From Natrialba aegyptia DSM 13077 (GTDB taxonomy: Archaea; Halobacteriota; Halobacteria; Halobacteriales; Natrialbaceae), in NCBI RefSeq assembly GCF_000337535.1, contig NZ_AOIP01000015.1:484840-548839 (forward strand): DNA of 64,000 nt. The letters are read 5' to 3'. This document shows, piece after piece, positions 8,606 to 17,067 of this stretch. The translations under genes and the position numbers were made by a program. Position 1 is the first letter of the stretch. Each line of letters begins with the position of its first letter. The notes under the pieces are model-generated. The model ran no database searches. It was not told the origin of the DNA and was given only the letters and a program-made list of their open reading frames with translations.

Positions 8606-8634
8606 ACCTACAGCTACGCGGCGAGGCGGAAAAG

Positions 8635-9435
8635 TCAGTCGCTCCGACGAGCGCGAGCGACCGCGCCGTCCCACGAGAGGCGGCCCTCCACGGCGAGTTT
8701 CTCGAGGTGTGCGCGGACCGTCGCCCGCGCGAGATCGCGAACCCCGGTCAGGTCCTTCTCGTAGGCTGCCGCGAGGATCTCATCGAGCGTCTTGGCACCG
8801 CCCTCGACGGCGGTCAGGACCCGCTGTTCGCGCCGGGCGCGGTGGGCGAGGAGACGCTCGAGGGCCTCCCGCGGCGCGTCGATAACCGGGCCGTGACCGG
8901 GATACAGTACCGGTGGGTCCATCGCCCAGAGTCGGCGCAACGTAGTTACGTACGCGCGCATGTCGCCCTCCGGTGCCCCGACCACGACGCTGCCCTCGCG
9001 GACGGCGCAGTCACCGCAGACGACCGGGCCACCGTCTCCGACCTCGAATGCGACGTGATCCGGTGCGTGTCCCGGTGCGTCAAGAATACGGACGAACGCC
9101 TCGTCACCGTCGCCGAGCGAGAGCTCGGTTCCGGGAGTGAACTCGCGGTCGGGCGCACAGCCGGTCGCCTCCTGAAATCGGGCGGTGCGGCCGCGTCTGG
9201 CCCAGACCGTCGCACCGGTCGCGTCGGCGTAGGTTTCGACAGCACCGACGTGGTCCGGGTGGGTGTGAGTGACCAGGATGTGCTCGACGGAGCGGTCGGC
9301 GACGAGTTCGTCCAATGGGGACGTTTGTGCAGCCGGATCGACGAGGACCGCGGCGTCGTCGCCGATGAGATAGGCGGTGGTTTCGCCGGTCGGGGCCCGC
9401 GTCTGGACGGGAACGGAACAGGAAGTCACGTCCAT
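8635..9435 (-). CDS. MBL-fold metallo-hydrolase (LACTB2-like)
   Basis: 266 aa. The metal-binding motif THTHPDH is at residues 56-62; further ligands are in DAPGHAPDHVAF, VVCGDC and YPGHGPVI. A C-terminal helical extension (LAHRARREQRVLTAVEGG and after) resembles the winged-helix-like tail of LACTB2-type hydrolases, a group that includes endoribonucleases and glyoxalase-II-like enzymes. The specific substrate cannot be read from the sequence. It is probably in one transcription unit with the YkgJ gene. Confidence 0.85.
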   Translation of the reverse strand: MDVTSCSVPVQTRAPTGETTAYLIGDDAAVLVDPAAQTSPLDELVADRSVEHILVTHTHPDHVGAVETYADATGATVWARRGRTARFQEATGCAPDREFTPGTELSLGDGDEAFVRILDAPGHAPDHVAFEVGDGGPVVCGDCAVREGSVVVGAPEGDMRAYVTTLRRLWAMDPPVLYPGHGPVIDAPREALERLLAHRARREQRVLTAVEGGAKTLDEILAAAYEKDLTGVRDLARATVRAHLEKLAVEGRLSWDGAVARARRSD

Positions 9436-9504
9436 AGGAACGTCTCATCGGCGGGTTGTATGTGCGTATCGAAGCGGGTCCAAAACGGAGCCGACTTCAG
9501 TTCC

Positions 9505-9786
9505 TCAGTTCTTGAGGTAGTAAACCTGCTTGCGCGCGTCCCGGAAGCTGTAGCGCGACCCCACGAGGCCGACATCCTCGAGGCGGTTGAGGGCGTAGCG
9601 AACGGTGCGGTCTGGAAGCAGCGATTCGTCGGCGAGTTGTCCCTGCGAGAGCGGTGAATCGGTTTCGAGGACTTTCGCAACCAATTTCGCGCTTGGTGGG
9701 AGATCGCGGAGACGGTCCCGGTATTCGTCCTTCGATAGGACCTCCTCGGCTGCGGCAGTGCCATCCTCTGCGGTACTCGTGCTCAT
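9505..9786 (-). CDS. MarR/TrmB-like winged-helix regulator
   Basis: 93 aa. The winged helix spans about residues 25-92: PPSAKLVAKVLETDSPLSQG (helices 1-2), DESLLPDRTVRYALNRLEDV (recognition helix) and a wing ending in QVYYLKN. Such short haloarchaeal regulators are abundant and of unknown target. It is divergent from the methyltransferase region, with AT-rich promoter-like DNA in between (about 9790-9880). Confidence 0.8.
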   Translation of the reverse strand: MSTSTAEDGTAAAEEVLSKDEYRDRLRDLPPSAKLVAKVLETDSPLSQGQLADESLLPDRTVRYALNRLEDVGLVGSRYSFRDARKQVYYLKN

Positions 9787-9847
9787 ACAATTCTGAGCGG
9801 AATCAGTGTTGGTAAAGCTTCCCTATATGTGGATAGGAACAATGAAG

Positions 9848-9860
9848 TTTGTATAAGGGG
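9848..9860 (+). promoter_or_regulatory. TATA-like element upstream of a small ORF
   Basis: GTATAAG lies about 25-30 bp before the ATG at 9881, the spacing expected for a leaderless haloarchaeal transcript. It lies in an AT-rich pocket that contrasts with the surrounding DNA. Confidence 0.4.
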
Positions 9861-9880
9861 TTCAAATGTGGTATTAATAC

Positions 9881-9973
9881 ATGGAACCCATACGCACGAT
9901 GAACAGAGACAGTGACAGGCTCCCGGTCTACGACGACGCACCAGCGAAGGTGACCCCTCGTCCAGTCGTTTGA
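9881..9973 (+). CDS. candidate 30-aa protein, leaderless
   Basis: A short reading frame (MEPIRTMNRDSDRLPVYDDA and ten more residues ending in PRPVV). It is supported by a TATA-like element at the right distance and an acidic haloarchaeal composition. I do not recognise a family. It ends about 75 bp before the methyltransferase start and could be its leader or an independent small protein. This is a tentative call. Confidence 0.3.
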   Translation: MEPIRTMNRDSDRLPVYDDAPAKVTPRPVV

Positions 9974-10047
9974 CTGTCCGGACCCGTCGGATTTTCCGAA
10001 CGAGTCCAGTATCGTTTTATCCCACGACTACAGTAGTTTCGCCCAGT

Positions 10048-10755
10048 GTGAAAGGACAGGAGTGGTACCAGGCTGACGACGTCGCCGAGGAGTACGACGA
10101 CAAGCGCTTTTCCAAGGGTGGACAGTTGATCGACCGACGGGAGAAGCAAGCAGTCCTCGAGGCGATCATGCCCGTCGAGGACCGTACGATCCTCGAAATC
10201 GCCTGTGGTACCGGGCGATTTACGGTTATGCTGGCCGAGCAGGGCGCGGACGTCGTCGGACTCGACATTTCGGCAGCGATGTTGCACCAAGGGCGAGCGA
10301 AAGCACAGCGCGCTGAACTCGCAGGGACACTCGAGTTCCTCCGCGGCGATGCGGGGCGGCTACCGTTTCCGGACGACCACTTCGATACCGTCATCGCGAT
10401 GCGCTTTTTCCATCTGGCGGACGATCCGGAGGCGTTCTTGCGGGAGATGCGGCGGGTGGCGAGCGAACAGGTCGTCTTCGATACGTTCAATCGCTTTAGC
10501 TCGCGGAGTATCTACAACTGGGCGCTGCCGATGGGTTCGCGACTGTATTCGAAGGGCGAGGTAAGTACGCTACTCGCAAAGACGAATCTGACGCTGATCG
10601 ATGTCGAAGACGATTTCCTCCTTCCGTACGGCCTCTACCGGGCAATTCCGAACGGGCTCGCCTCACCGCTTCGGTCGATCGACAGCGCCCTCGGCGGGCA
10701 TCCGATTACGGATCACGCAGCGTCGGTATCGTACTGGAACACGCGGCTTCGGTAG
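10048..10755 (+). CDS. class I SAM-dependent methyltransferase
   Basis: About 235 aa from a GTG start (VKGQEWYQADDVAEEYDDKR). Motif I is ILEIACGTGRFTVMLAEQGA, with motif II VVGLDIS, then FLRGDAGRLPFPDDHFDTVI (motif IV) and a post-motif ADDPEAFLREMRRV, typical of the UbiE/Methyltransf_11 group. The C-terminal part (SRSIYNWALPMGSRLYSKGE; LLPYGLYRAIPN) is characteristic of small-molecule methyltransferases; the acceptor is unknown. A longer frame to 9970 is not supported by composition. Confidence 0.85.
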   Translation: MKGQEWYQADDVAEEYDDKRFSKGGQLIDRREKQAVLEAIMPVEDRTILEIACGTGRFTVMLAEQGADVVGLDISAAMLHQGRAKAQRAELAGTLEFLRGDAGRLPFPDDHFDTVIAMRFFHLADDPEAFLREMRRVASEQVVFDTFNRFSSRSIYNWALPMGSRLYSKGEVSTLLAKTNLTLIDVEDDFLLPYGLYRAIPNGLASPLRSIDSALGGHPITDHAASVSYWNTRLR

Positions 10756-10819
10756 TGGACGACGATAGCTGGCAGTAATCCCATCGTCTTTTTACTCCCC
10801 GGGTGTTCTACCACATAGT

Positions 10820-11854
10820 ATGGAGCTCTCGGTAGTCGTCTCGACGCTCAACGACCGAGAGCAGTTGCTCTCCTGTCTCGATGCACTCGCCGAGCACACG
10901 CCAGCGACGACCGAAGTGATCGTCGTCAACGGCCCCTCTTCCGACGGCACGACCGGTGTCGTCCGCGACCGGCCCGATGTCGACGTTCTCGTCGAAATCT
11001 CCGAGCGGAACGCAAACGTCTCCCGAAACGTCGGCTTCAGCGTTGCAACCGGCGACGTAATCGCCTTCCTCGACGGCAGCTACGCCGTCGAACCGACCTG
11101 GCACCAGGCCATCGAGCAGGCACGCGCGGATGGAACGGATGTGGTAACCGGTCCCGCGGTTACAGCGGGGGAACCGATACAGTCACCCGACGAGACGGAC
11201 GCGGACACAACCACCGCAGCCGGCGCGGCCAGCACAGCTACTCCATCGAGTTCCCCTAGCACGCCCAGCACACCCAGCGAACCCAGCCACCCCGCTGCAA
11301 TCGACGGCCCCGCACAACCCCACACCAAAACCATCGCCGGCCGCTCGATCACGCTCATCAACGGGGACAACGTCGCATTCGATCGAACCGTTCTCGACGC
11401 ACTCGACGGCTTCGACGAATACCTCGAAACCGGCGGCGACCGAGACTGCGCCCACCGGATCGCCGGACTCGGATTCGATACTAACTGGCGACACCAGATG
11501 GCCGTCCGTACCGAACTCGGAGCCGACGGTGGGACGATGACCGAACTCGATTGGGGGACGACCTACCGGGCACTCTCCTATCGGCTTGCGAAGAACTACG
11601 GCCCGCGACCGACGGTCGTCGCTCGGACGGTCGGCAGTGCACTCCGTGACGGGTTTAGCGGGGCTCGACGAATCGTCTCCGGTGAGGTGACACCGACTGG
11701 GTGGCTATCCGACGGAACGGACGTGGTTCAAAACGCGGCTCGCGGATTTGTAGACGGAACTCGTGCCCGCTACGGCGATCGGACGGCTCAGCGGAACCCG
11801 AACGGAATCTCGGTCAGACACGACCGCGCTGTTCGCGTGTACGACCGGCGGTAG
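10820..11854 (+). CDS. family 2 glycosyltransferase
   Basis: 344 aa with a GT-A fold: LSVVVSTLNDREQLLSCLDA at the N-terminus, VIVVNGPSSDGT for the nucleotide-sugar site, and GDVIAFLDGSYAVEPTW (about 78-94), where the metal-binding DxD is reduced to LDGS. A Ser/Thr/Pro/Ala-rich insertion (about 128-170) interrupts the domain before SITLINGDNVAFDR and FDEYLETGGDRDCAHRI. Such enzymes transfer sugars to dolichol-phosphate or to surface glycans; the acceptor is unknown. It is convergent with the DUF368 carrier gene, which would recycle polyprenyl-phosphate, so a link to glycan assembly is possible but unproven. Confidence 0.82.
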   Translation: MELSVVVSTLNDREQLLSCLDALAEHTPATTEVIVVNGPSSDGTTGVVRDRPDVDVLVEISERNANVSRNVGFSVATGDVIAFLDGSYAVEPTWHQAIEQARADGTDVVTGPAVTAGEPIQSPDETDADTTTAAGAASTATPSSSPSTPSTPSEPSHPAAIDGPAQPHTKTIAGRSITLINGDNVAFDRTVLDALDGFDEYLETGGDRDCAHRIAGLGFDTNWRHQMAVRTELGADGGTMTELDWGTTYRALSYRLAKNYGPRPTVVARTVGSALRDGFSGARRIVSGEVTPTGWLSDGTDVVQNAARGFVDGTRARYGDRTAQRNPNGISVRHDRAVRVYDRR

Positions 11855-11926
11855 CGATCGGGCGCAGTCGGGATCCCGTCGGCACGAGACGCCGATCGGC
11901 GATCGATAACCGATACTGCTCGCTCC

Positions 11927-12889
11927 TTACTCGGGATCGAACCCGCCAGCGAGTTCATCGAGGACGAACAGTGCGAGTGCACCGAGGGCCGCCCACACGA
12001 CGGTCAGGAAGATGACGGTGGGGGACCAGGCGTGCGTATCGGCGATTTCGTGAAGCGGCGCGGGAACGGAGCCGGCGATCAGGCCGACGAGGAACAACAT
12101 CGTGAGCGTCCAGTGCCGGTCGAGCGACGCGCGGACGACGCGGGCGATCGTGACGAGGCCGACGACGCCGCCGATGACGAAGAGGATCACGGTCGTGCCC
12201 GGGGCGACGAGCGTCTGGAGCGTTCCCGTCGTCGAGACGAGTTCGTGAAGCGCGTCGAGGAACGCGTGTAGTTCGGACATCAGGTAGACGTACTGGCCGA
12301 GGAGGATCAGGATGAGCGAGCCGGAGACGCCGGGTAGAATCATGGCGCTGACGGCGAAAGCGCCGGCAAGGAGGGTGCGGACGGGGCCCTGTCCGGGGAG
12401 TTGGAGGACGTTGCTGGCGACGAGTAAGGCGAGACCGGTACCAGCGCCCGCGGCGAGGACGTGTTCGGCGGTCGAGAACGGGAGGCTTCGAAAGAGGACG
12501 ACGGCGGAGGCGGCGATCAGGCCGATAAAGAACCCGAAGAGTGCGAGGGGGTGTGAGGTTGCGAGCGAAGTGACGACGCTGCCGACGATTGCAATGGCAG
12601 TGAACACGCCGACGCCGAGCGGAAGCAAGAACGGGAGATCGAGTTCGAGGAGGGCTTCGCGTGCCCGGACGCGGCGGTCGGGATCGTAGCCGCGAAGGAT
12701 GTCGAGGAGGCGGCCGGGCGTGAAGGCGGTGACGGCGGTGATCAGACGGCTATAGAAGCCGAGGAGGAGTGCGATGGTGCCGCCGGAGACGCCGGGGAGG
12801 GCGTCGGCGGTGCCCATGCAGAGGCCGTAGCAGTAGATTCGGAGGATCGCGAGGCGGTCGCCGACGCGCTGGGTGAGGTTATATCCCAT
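11927..12889 (-). CDS. DUF368 family polyprenyl-phosphate transporter
   Basis: 320 aa, about eight to nine hydrophobic membrane segments. The two signature motifs are MGTADALPGVSGGTIALLLG (residues about 25-44) and MILPGVSGSLILILLGQY in the middle, an inverted-repeat arrangement typical of DUF368. Members of this family have been shown in bacteria to return undecaprenyl-phosphate across the membrane; archaeal members presumably move dolichol-phosphate. The neighbouring convergent GT2 gene suggests a role in surface glycosylation. Confidence 0.88.
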   Translation of the reverse strand: MGYNLTQRVGDRLAILRIYCYGLCMGTADALPGVSGGTIALLLGFYSRLITAVTAFTPGRLLDILRGYDPDRRVRAREALLELDLPFLLPLGVGVFTAIAIVGSVVTSLATSHPLALFGFFIGLIAASAVVLFRSLPFSTAEHVLAAGAGTGLALLVASNVLQLPGQGPVRTLLAGAFAVSAMILPGVSGSLILILLGQYVYLMSELHAFLDALHELVSTTGTLQTLVAPGTTVILFVIGGVVGLVTIARVVRASLDRHWTLTMLFLVGLIAGSVPAPLHEIADTHAWSPTVIFLTVVWAALGALALFVLDELAGGFDPE

Positions 12890-12993
12890 CGATTGCGTGG
12901 AGGTGTGACCGCATCGTGTGCAGGGCTGGCGATCGGGAGGGTCGTCCGTGGTCCATACGTAGCGGGTATTGAGGCACGACCATAAATGGCGTC

Positions 12994-13008
12994 ACTCCTT
13001 GCAGGAGT
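12994..13008. repeat. perfect inverted repeat ACTCCT-TGC-AGGAGT
   Basis: A 6-bp perfect stem with a 3-nt loop in the 277-bp intergenic region upstream of the DUF368 gene. It could be an operator or a hairpin. No T-run follows on either strand, so a terminator is less likely. Confidence 0.4.
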
Positions 13009-13141
13009 CGAGTTAGTGTGGCAACAGAACGGCGCGGGGATTATCGTAACGACGGGAAAGACCGGGCGGAGGACGGTCAGTGGACAGTCGCTGGAACGGA
13101 GGGGGAAGACGGAGCAGAGGGCGAAGACTGGAGGACGACGG

Positions 13142-13147
13142 TAAAAA
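13142..13147 (-). terminator. poly-T run after the amidohydrolase gene
   Basis: On the minus strand a T6 run lies about 20 bp after the amidohydrolase stop codon. Short U-tracts are the usual archaeal termination signal. Confidence 0.45.
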
Positions 13148-13166
13148 ACCGATGCCGTCGATCTAA

Positions 13167-13991
13167 CTACACGTAGGCGTCCGGTGCGAGCGCGTCGATC
13201 ACGCGACAGGCGTTCTTCGAAAAGGCACGCCAGAGTTTGTCCTCCGAGACATCGAGCGTGAGGATTTCCATGACGGCGACGTTCGGATGACAGGCGGGCG
13301 CGCCGCTTCCGAAAAGAACTCGATCCGGGTGTTCGAGCAGGGCGCGCTCGAGGAGGTCACGGTACTTGACGAAACTCGTCTCGACGTAGCAGTCGTCGAA
13401 CTCGGCGAGCAGATCGATCGTCTCGTGCATTTTCGAGCGATCCAGGGGATGCCCGCCGAAGTGAGCGATAATAACGGGAAACGAGCGGCCAAGGATCGTC
13501 TCCGCGAGTTCAGCTGGCGTCGCGTCGGCGCTACCACGGACGAGCAGGGGAAGGCCGGTTTCTTCGAGCGTGTCGAGGACGTCCTCGTCGGGGAGGTCGT
13601 CGGTGAGGGGGTCGAGGACGAAGCCGTGAAACCGGTCGTCGTAGGCGTATTTTTCGACGTCTTCGGGGGTCGTGTGGAACTCTTTGCGGCGAGCGACGGC
13701 GTTGTGGAGACAATTCGTTGCGGTGCTGCCGAGGCGGCGAGTGCCGTTGATGCGAGCGAACGCGACGAACGGACGGTCGACGCTTCGTCTGGCGACCCCG
13801 TTGTTCGGGGCGACGTAGCTCGTTTCCGGCGTCGCCGGCGGGAAGACGATCGACCTGGTGATTCCCGCCTGACGCATCTCCCGTTCGAGTCGGTCGGGGG
13901 TGATCGACCGACCGCGGGGCTGCTCGCGTCGATCGGGCGTGAGCCGTGCGTAGCTATCGACGACGCGAAACCCGTGTTCCAGCTCCAGCAT
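13167..13991 (-). CDS. amidohydrolase-2-like TIM-barrel protein, metal ligands missing
   Basis: 274 aa resembling the amidohydrolase 2 family (PF04909). The C-terminal half shows the usual blocks: FPVIIAHFGGHPLD, DDCYVETSFVKYRDL, DRVLFGSGAPACHPN and SEDKLWRAFSKNACRVI. At the N-terminus, where active members have a D-x-H-x-H metal motif, this protein reads VVDSYARLTP, so both His ligands are absent. The later His of AHFGGH remains. It may therefore be a non-classical or non-catalytic member. It is divergent from the thermosome gene. Confidence 0.75.
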   Translation of the reverse strand: MLELEHGFRVVDSYARLTPDRREQPRGRSITPDRLEREMRQAGITRSIVFPPATPETSYVAPNNGVARRSVDRPFVAFARINGTRRLGSTATNCLHNAVARRKEFHTTPEDVEKYAYDDRFHGFVLDPLTDDLPDEDVLDTLEETGLPLLVRGSADATPAELAETILGRSFPVIIAHFGGHPLDRSKMHETIDLLAEFDDCYVETSFVKYRDLLERALLEHPDRVLFGSGAPACHPNVAVMEILTLDVSEDKLWRAFSKNACRVIDALAPDAYV

Positions 13992-14107
13992 CCCATCCCA
14001 TCGTTTCGAGTCGAACCATATTTTGCTACCGACTTCGTCGTTACGCGGGTCACGCGGGCACGCGATACAGGGAATCGCAAGACGGAGTGGGTGCGAGAGG
14101 GAAACGC

Positions 14108-14115
14108 TTATATAG
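14108..14115 (+). promoter_or_regulatory. TATA box of the thermosome gene
   Basis: TTATATAG preceded by purine-rich GGGAAACGC (a BRE-like context) lies about 35-42 bp before the ATG at 14150. This is a good archaeal core promoter. Confidence 0.65.
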
Positions 14116-14149
14116 AAGTGCTGACGACATAGTTAGTGAGGATTCAGCT

Positions 14150-15727
14150 ATGGCACAACAGCGACGCATGGGCGGACAGCCTATGTTCATTATGAGCGAG
14201 GATAGTCAGCGAACACAGGGCCGGGACGCCCAATCGTCCAACATCATGGCCGGCAAGGCGGTCGCCGAGTCGGTACGGACGACCCTCGGCCCCCGCGGCA
14301 TGGACAAGATGCTCGTCGACTCGGGCGGCGAGGTCGTCATCACCAACGACGGGGCGACCATCCTGAACGAGATGGACATCGAACACCCCGCGGCCCAGAT
14401 GATCGTCGAAGTCGCCGAGACCCAGGAAGAGGAGGTCGGCGACGGGACGACGACCGCGGGCGTAATCGCTGGCAACCTGCTCGGGGAGGCCGAAGACCTC
14501 ATCGAACAGGACGTCCATGCGACGACCATCGTCGAGGGCTACCACGAAGCCGCCGAGATCGCCCTCGACGCCATCGACGAACAGATCAGCGAGGCCGCCG
14601 TCGACGACGAGGTCCTGAAACAGGTCGCCGAATCCAGCATGACCGGCAAGGGCACCGGCGGTCTCACCGCCGAATCGCTCGCAGAAACGGTCGTCGAGGC
14701 CGTCCGCCACGTCGAATCCGACGAGGGCGTCGCCCGCGAGAACGTCACCGTCCACACCCAGATCGGTGCCTCCTCGAACGCGACCGAACTCGTCCCGGGC
14801 ATCGTCATCGACGAGGAGCCCGCCCACGACGGCATGCCGACCGAGATCGAAGACGCCTCGATCGCCGTCCTCGACGTCGAACTCGGCGTCCGCACCGGCG
14901 ACGTCGACGCCGAGTACGCCATCGACTCCATCGACCAGCTCAACGCCGCCATCGACGCCGAGGAAAGCGAAGTCCAGGGCTACGCCGAAACCGTCGCCGA
15001 AAGCGGCGCTGACGTCGTCGTCACTACCGAAGATGTCGACGACCGCGTCAGTACGTTCCTCGCCAACGAGGGCATCCTCGTCTTCGAGAACGTCGGCAGC
15101 AGCGACACCGCGGACATCCTCTCCGCAACCGGCGCAACCCGCGTCGGCGCACTCGACGACCTCGAAGAAGCCGACTTCGGCAAAGCCGACCGCATCCGCA
15201 CCGCGAACTTCGGCGACGACGACCTCGCGTTCGTCGAGGGCGGCGCGGCCGCCGAAGCCGTCACCGTCTTCGTCCGCGGCGGCACCGAACACATCGTCGA
15301 CGAACTCGAGCGCGCGATCGGCGACGCACTCGACGTCGCCGCGACCGCACTCGCCTCCGGTGAAGTCGTTCCCGGCGCTGGCGCGACCGAAATCGCCATC
15401 GCAAACAAGATCCGCGAGGAAGCCGCCGGTATCGAGGGCCGCAAACAGCTCGCCGTCACCGCCTTCGCGGACGCGCTCGATGTCGTCCCGCGGACGCTCG
15501 CGGCGAACACCGGCCAGGACCCGATCGACGCGCTCGTCGATCTCCGCGCCGCGCACGACTCCGAGGGCCGCGCCGGCCTGATCACCGATGGCGAAGACGT
15601 GACCATCGACGACCCGCTCGAGTTCGGCGTCGTCGATCCGGCAGATGTCAAGCGCGAAGCGATCGAGAGTGCGACCGAGGCTGCGACGATGATCGTCAGA
15701 ATCGACGACGTCATCGCCGCGGAATAA
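14150..15727 (+). CDS. thermosome (group II chaperonin) subunit
   Basis: 525 aa. Thermosomes are two-ring ATP-driven protein-folding chambers in the cytoplasm. The start [20 protein letters not shown] is typical. The ATP-binding signatures are [19 protein letters not shown] (about 44-62), [13 protein letters not shown] (about 95-107) and [13 protein letters not shown] near residue 405-417; the catalytic Asp lies in the GDGTTT block. The protein ends at RIDDVIAAE and lacks the Gly/Met-rich C-terminal tail (GGM repeats) common in major haloarchaeal subunits, so it may be the minor (Cct3-like) subunit. The frame is open upstream to 13946, but promoter and homology fix the start at 14150. Confidence 0.95.
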   Translation: MAQQRRMGGQPMFIMSEDSQRTQGRDAQSSNIMAGKAVAESVRTTLGPRGMDKMLVDSGGEVVITNDGATILNEMDIEHPAAQMIVEVAETQEEEVGDGTTTAGVIAGNLLGEAEDLIEQDVHATTIVEGYHEAAEIALDAIDEQISEAAVDDEVLKQVAESSMTGKGTGGLTAESLAETVVEAVRHVESDEGVARENVTVHTQIGASSNATELVPGIVIDEEPAHDGMPTEIEDASIAVLDVELGVRTGDVDAEYAIDSIDQLNAAIDAEESEVQGYAETVAESGADVVVTTEDVDDRVSTFLANEGILVFENVGSSDTADILSATGATRVGALDDLEEADFGKADRIRTANFGDDDLAFVEGGAAAEAVTVFVRGGTEHIVDELERAIGDALDVAATALASGEVVPGAGATEIAIANKIREEAAGIEGRKQLAVTAFADALDVVPRTLAANTGQDPIDALVDLRAAHDSEGRAGLITDGEDVTIDDPLEFGVVDPADVKREAIESATEAATMIVRIDDVIAAE

Positions 15728-15791
15728 CTCGCTCTCGCCTTTTCTTCGGTTTCCGTACTGTGTCGGCGACTCTGACTGGCCAATAATGTTA

Positions 15792-15803
15792 AGTGTTAAC
15801 ACT
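15792..15803. promoter_or_regulatory. perfect 12-bp palindrome AGTGTTAACACT before the HalOD1 gene
   Basis: The palindrome ends 17 bp before the ATG at 15821, directly after an AT-rich CAATAATGTTA. The position overlaps where a leaderless transcript would start, so it is a candidate operator. Confidence 0.5.
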
Positions 15804-15820
15804 CGAGACTACCGATCGTT

Positions 15821-16195
15821 ATGTCCGGCATGGCCCCTTCAGATCGACTGACGCCGGTCGCCGAGGCGGTTGACCAAACCGTCTACTACAACGCCGAGAG
15901 CGAGACCTATCACATGTGGTGTGATGAAAGCGAGTACGAGCCGGTAACGACGGCACTTCCCCTCGCGGTCTCGTCGATTCATGGCGTCGATCCAGCCGCC
16001 CTCGAGCCACTCGCGGACAGCATCGATCCGGACGCTCTGAACGCACTCGTCGTCGACTGGTGTGAGACGACACGACAGTGCGCAGTCGACGAGCGAACAG
16101 GCTCGGTCTCGTTTTGCTTCTCACAATGTGAGATTACGATTTACGACGATGGGGAGATCGTCATCTATCCAGATCGAGCGACGTTAGTGAGCTAA
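15821..16195 (+). CDS. HalOD1 output-domain protein
   Basis: 124 aa. The whole protein resembles the haloarchaeal HalOD1 output domain, often found alone or at the end of signal-transduction proteins: LTPVAEAVDQTVYY, EPVTTALPLAVSSIHGVDP, LEPLADSIDPDALNAL and a final strand ITIYDDGEIVIYP. It is presumed to be a regulatory module; its ligand and target are unknown. It lies immediately after the thermosome gene with its own palindromic promoter region. Confidence 0.8.
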   Translation: MSGMAPSDRLTPVAEAVDQTVYYNAESETYHMWCDESEYEPVTTALPLAVSSIHGVDPAALEPLADSIDPDALNALVVDWCETTRQCAVDERTGSVSFCFSQCEITIYDDGEIVIYPDRATLVS

Positions 16196-16215
16196 CAACG
16201 CGTCGGGGCTGCTTT

Positions 16216-17067
16216 TCACGCCGATTCGAGGGTGACTGATGCACCGACTGCCAGGCCGAACGTCTCGTCCCCGCGTCCCTGGTTCACGTCGAGTTCAACG
16301 TAGCCGTGGCTCCCGACCGTCGCAAGTTGCTCCCCGACGGGGACGGCTCCAAAGGTCGTTGCGACCGGCACCCGCTCGCCGTTTACACGCACGTGTTCGC
16401 AGTCCGCAAGGAACGATCCCGGAACGTTCGTGATCGCGTTTCCGAAGTCGTCGACGACCAGCACCTCGCCGGTTGCGCGACCGTCCGCGACCGTCGCGTC
16501 CGGCAGTGTGAGCGGCGTCACGGTCGACGTTGGCTCGAGAAACGCGAGTTCGGTGAGCACATCGAGGCGGTCGAGGCCAAACTCGTGGATGTCGCCGGCA
16601 GCGGGGGCGAAGACGTCTCGACCGTGGAAGGTGGTGTATGGTGAACTCGGGCCGGGCGGGTCGGTGGCTTGCTGGTGGCCGGCGACGGCTGGCGGATCGA
16701 GTTGTGTGTCGTCGATGATGTATGCGTCGAGTCCGGAGCCGATGGTCGGCTCGGAAGCGCTGGTCGTTGCTGCAAGTCGGCGGGCAGCAGGGAGCAAGAC
16801 GCCATTGTCGGGGCCGACGAGGACGTGATCGCCTGCGCGGATAGTGAGTGCATTTCGGTCGGTGCCGACGCCGGGATCGACGACGACGAGGTGGACGGCG
16901 GAGGGGAAGTACGGGAGCGTCTCGTGGAGCCAAAAGGCGGCTGCTCGGATGTCCTGCCGCGGAAAGTCGTGGGCGACGTCGACGAGTCGAGCCGCGGTAC
17001 GCTGCGAGAGGACGCCGCGCATCGCTGCCGGATAGGGGGTGCCGAAGTCTGAGGAGAGTGTAATCAT
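16216..17067 (-). CDS. SAM hydrolase / SAM hydroxide adenosyltransferase (DUF62 family)
   Basis: 283 aa. The family hydrolyses S-adenosylmethionine to adenosine and methionine. N-terminal ITLSSDFGTPYPAAMRGVL holds the conserved Asp for ribose binding; VHLVVVDPGVGTDR and LVGPDNGVL are the other family motifs, and the C-terminal domain has VVDDFGNAITNVPG. A variable Pro/Ser/Thr-rich insertion (about 105-140) separates the two domains. The start overlaps the stop of nadM by four bases (ATGA), so it is translated from the same mRNA. Linkage of SAM breakdown with NAD synthesis is often seen in archaea. Confidence 0.87.
   Translation of the reverse strand: MITLSSDFGTPYPAAMRGVLSQRTAARLVDVAHDFPRQDIRAAAFWLHETLPYFPSAVHLVVVDPGVGTDRNALTIRAGDHVLVGPDNGVLLPAARRLAATTSASEPTIGSGLDAYIIDDTQLDPPAVAGHQQATDPPGPSSPYTTFHGRDVFAPAAGDIHEFGLDRLDVLTELAFLEPTSTVTPLTLPDATVADGRATGEVLVVDDFGNAITNVPGSFLADCEHVRVNGERVPVATTFGAVPVGEQLATVGSHGYVELDVNQGRGDETFGLAVGASVTLESA

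Noticed and set aside
14144..15802. 552-aa open frame antisense to the thermosome gene
   Set aside because: Its composition (Val/Gly/Asp/Phe-rich without domains) is the complement of the thermosome codon bias. Long antisense frames are expected in GC-rich genomes.
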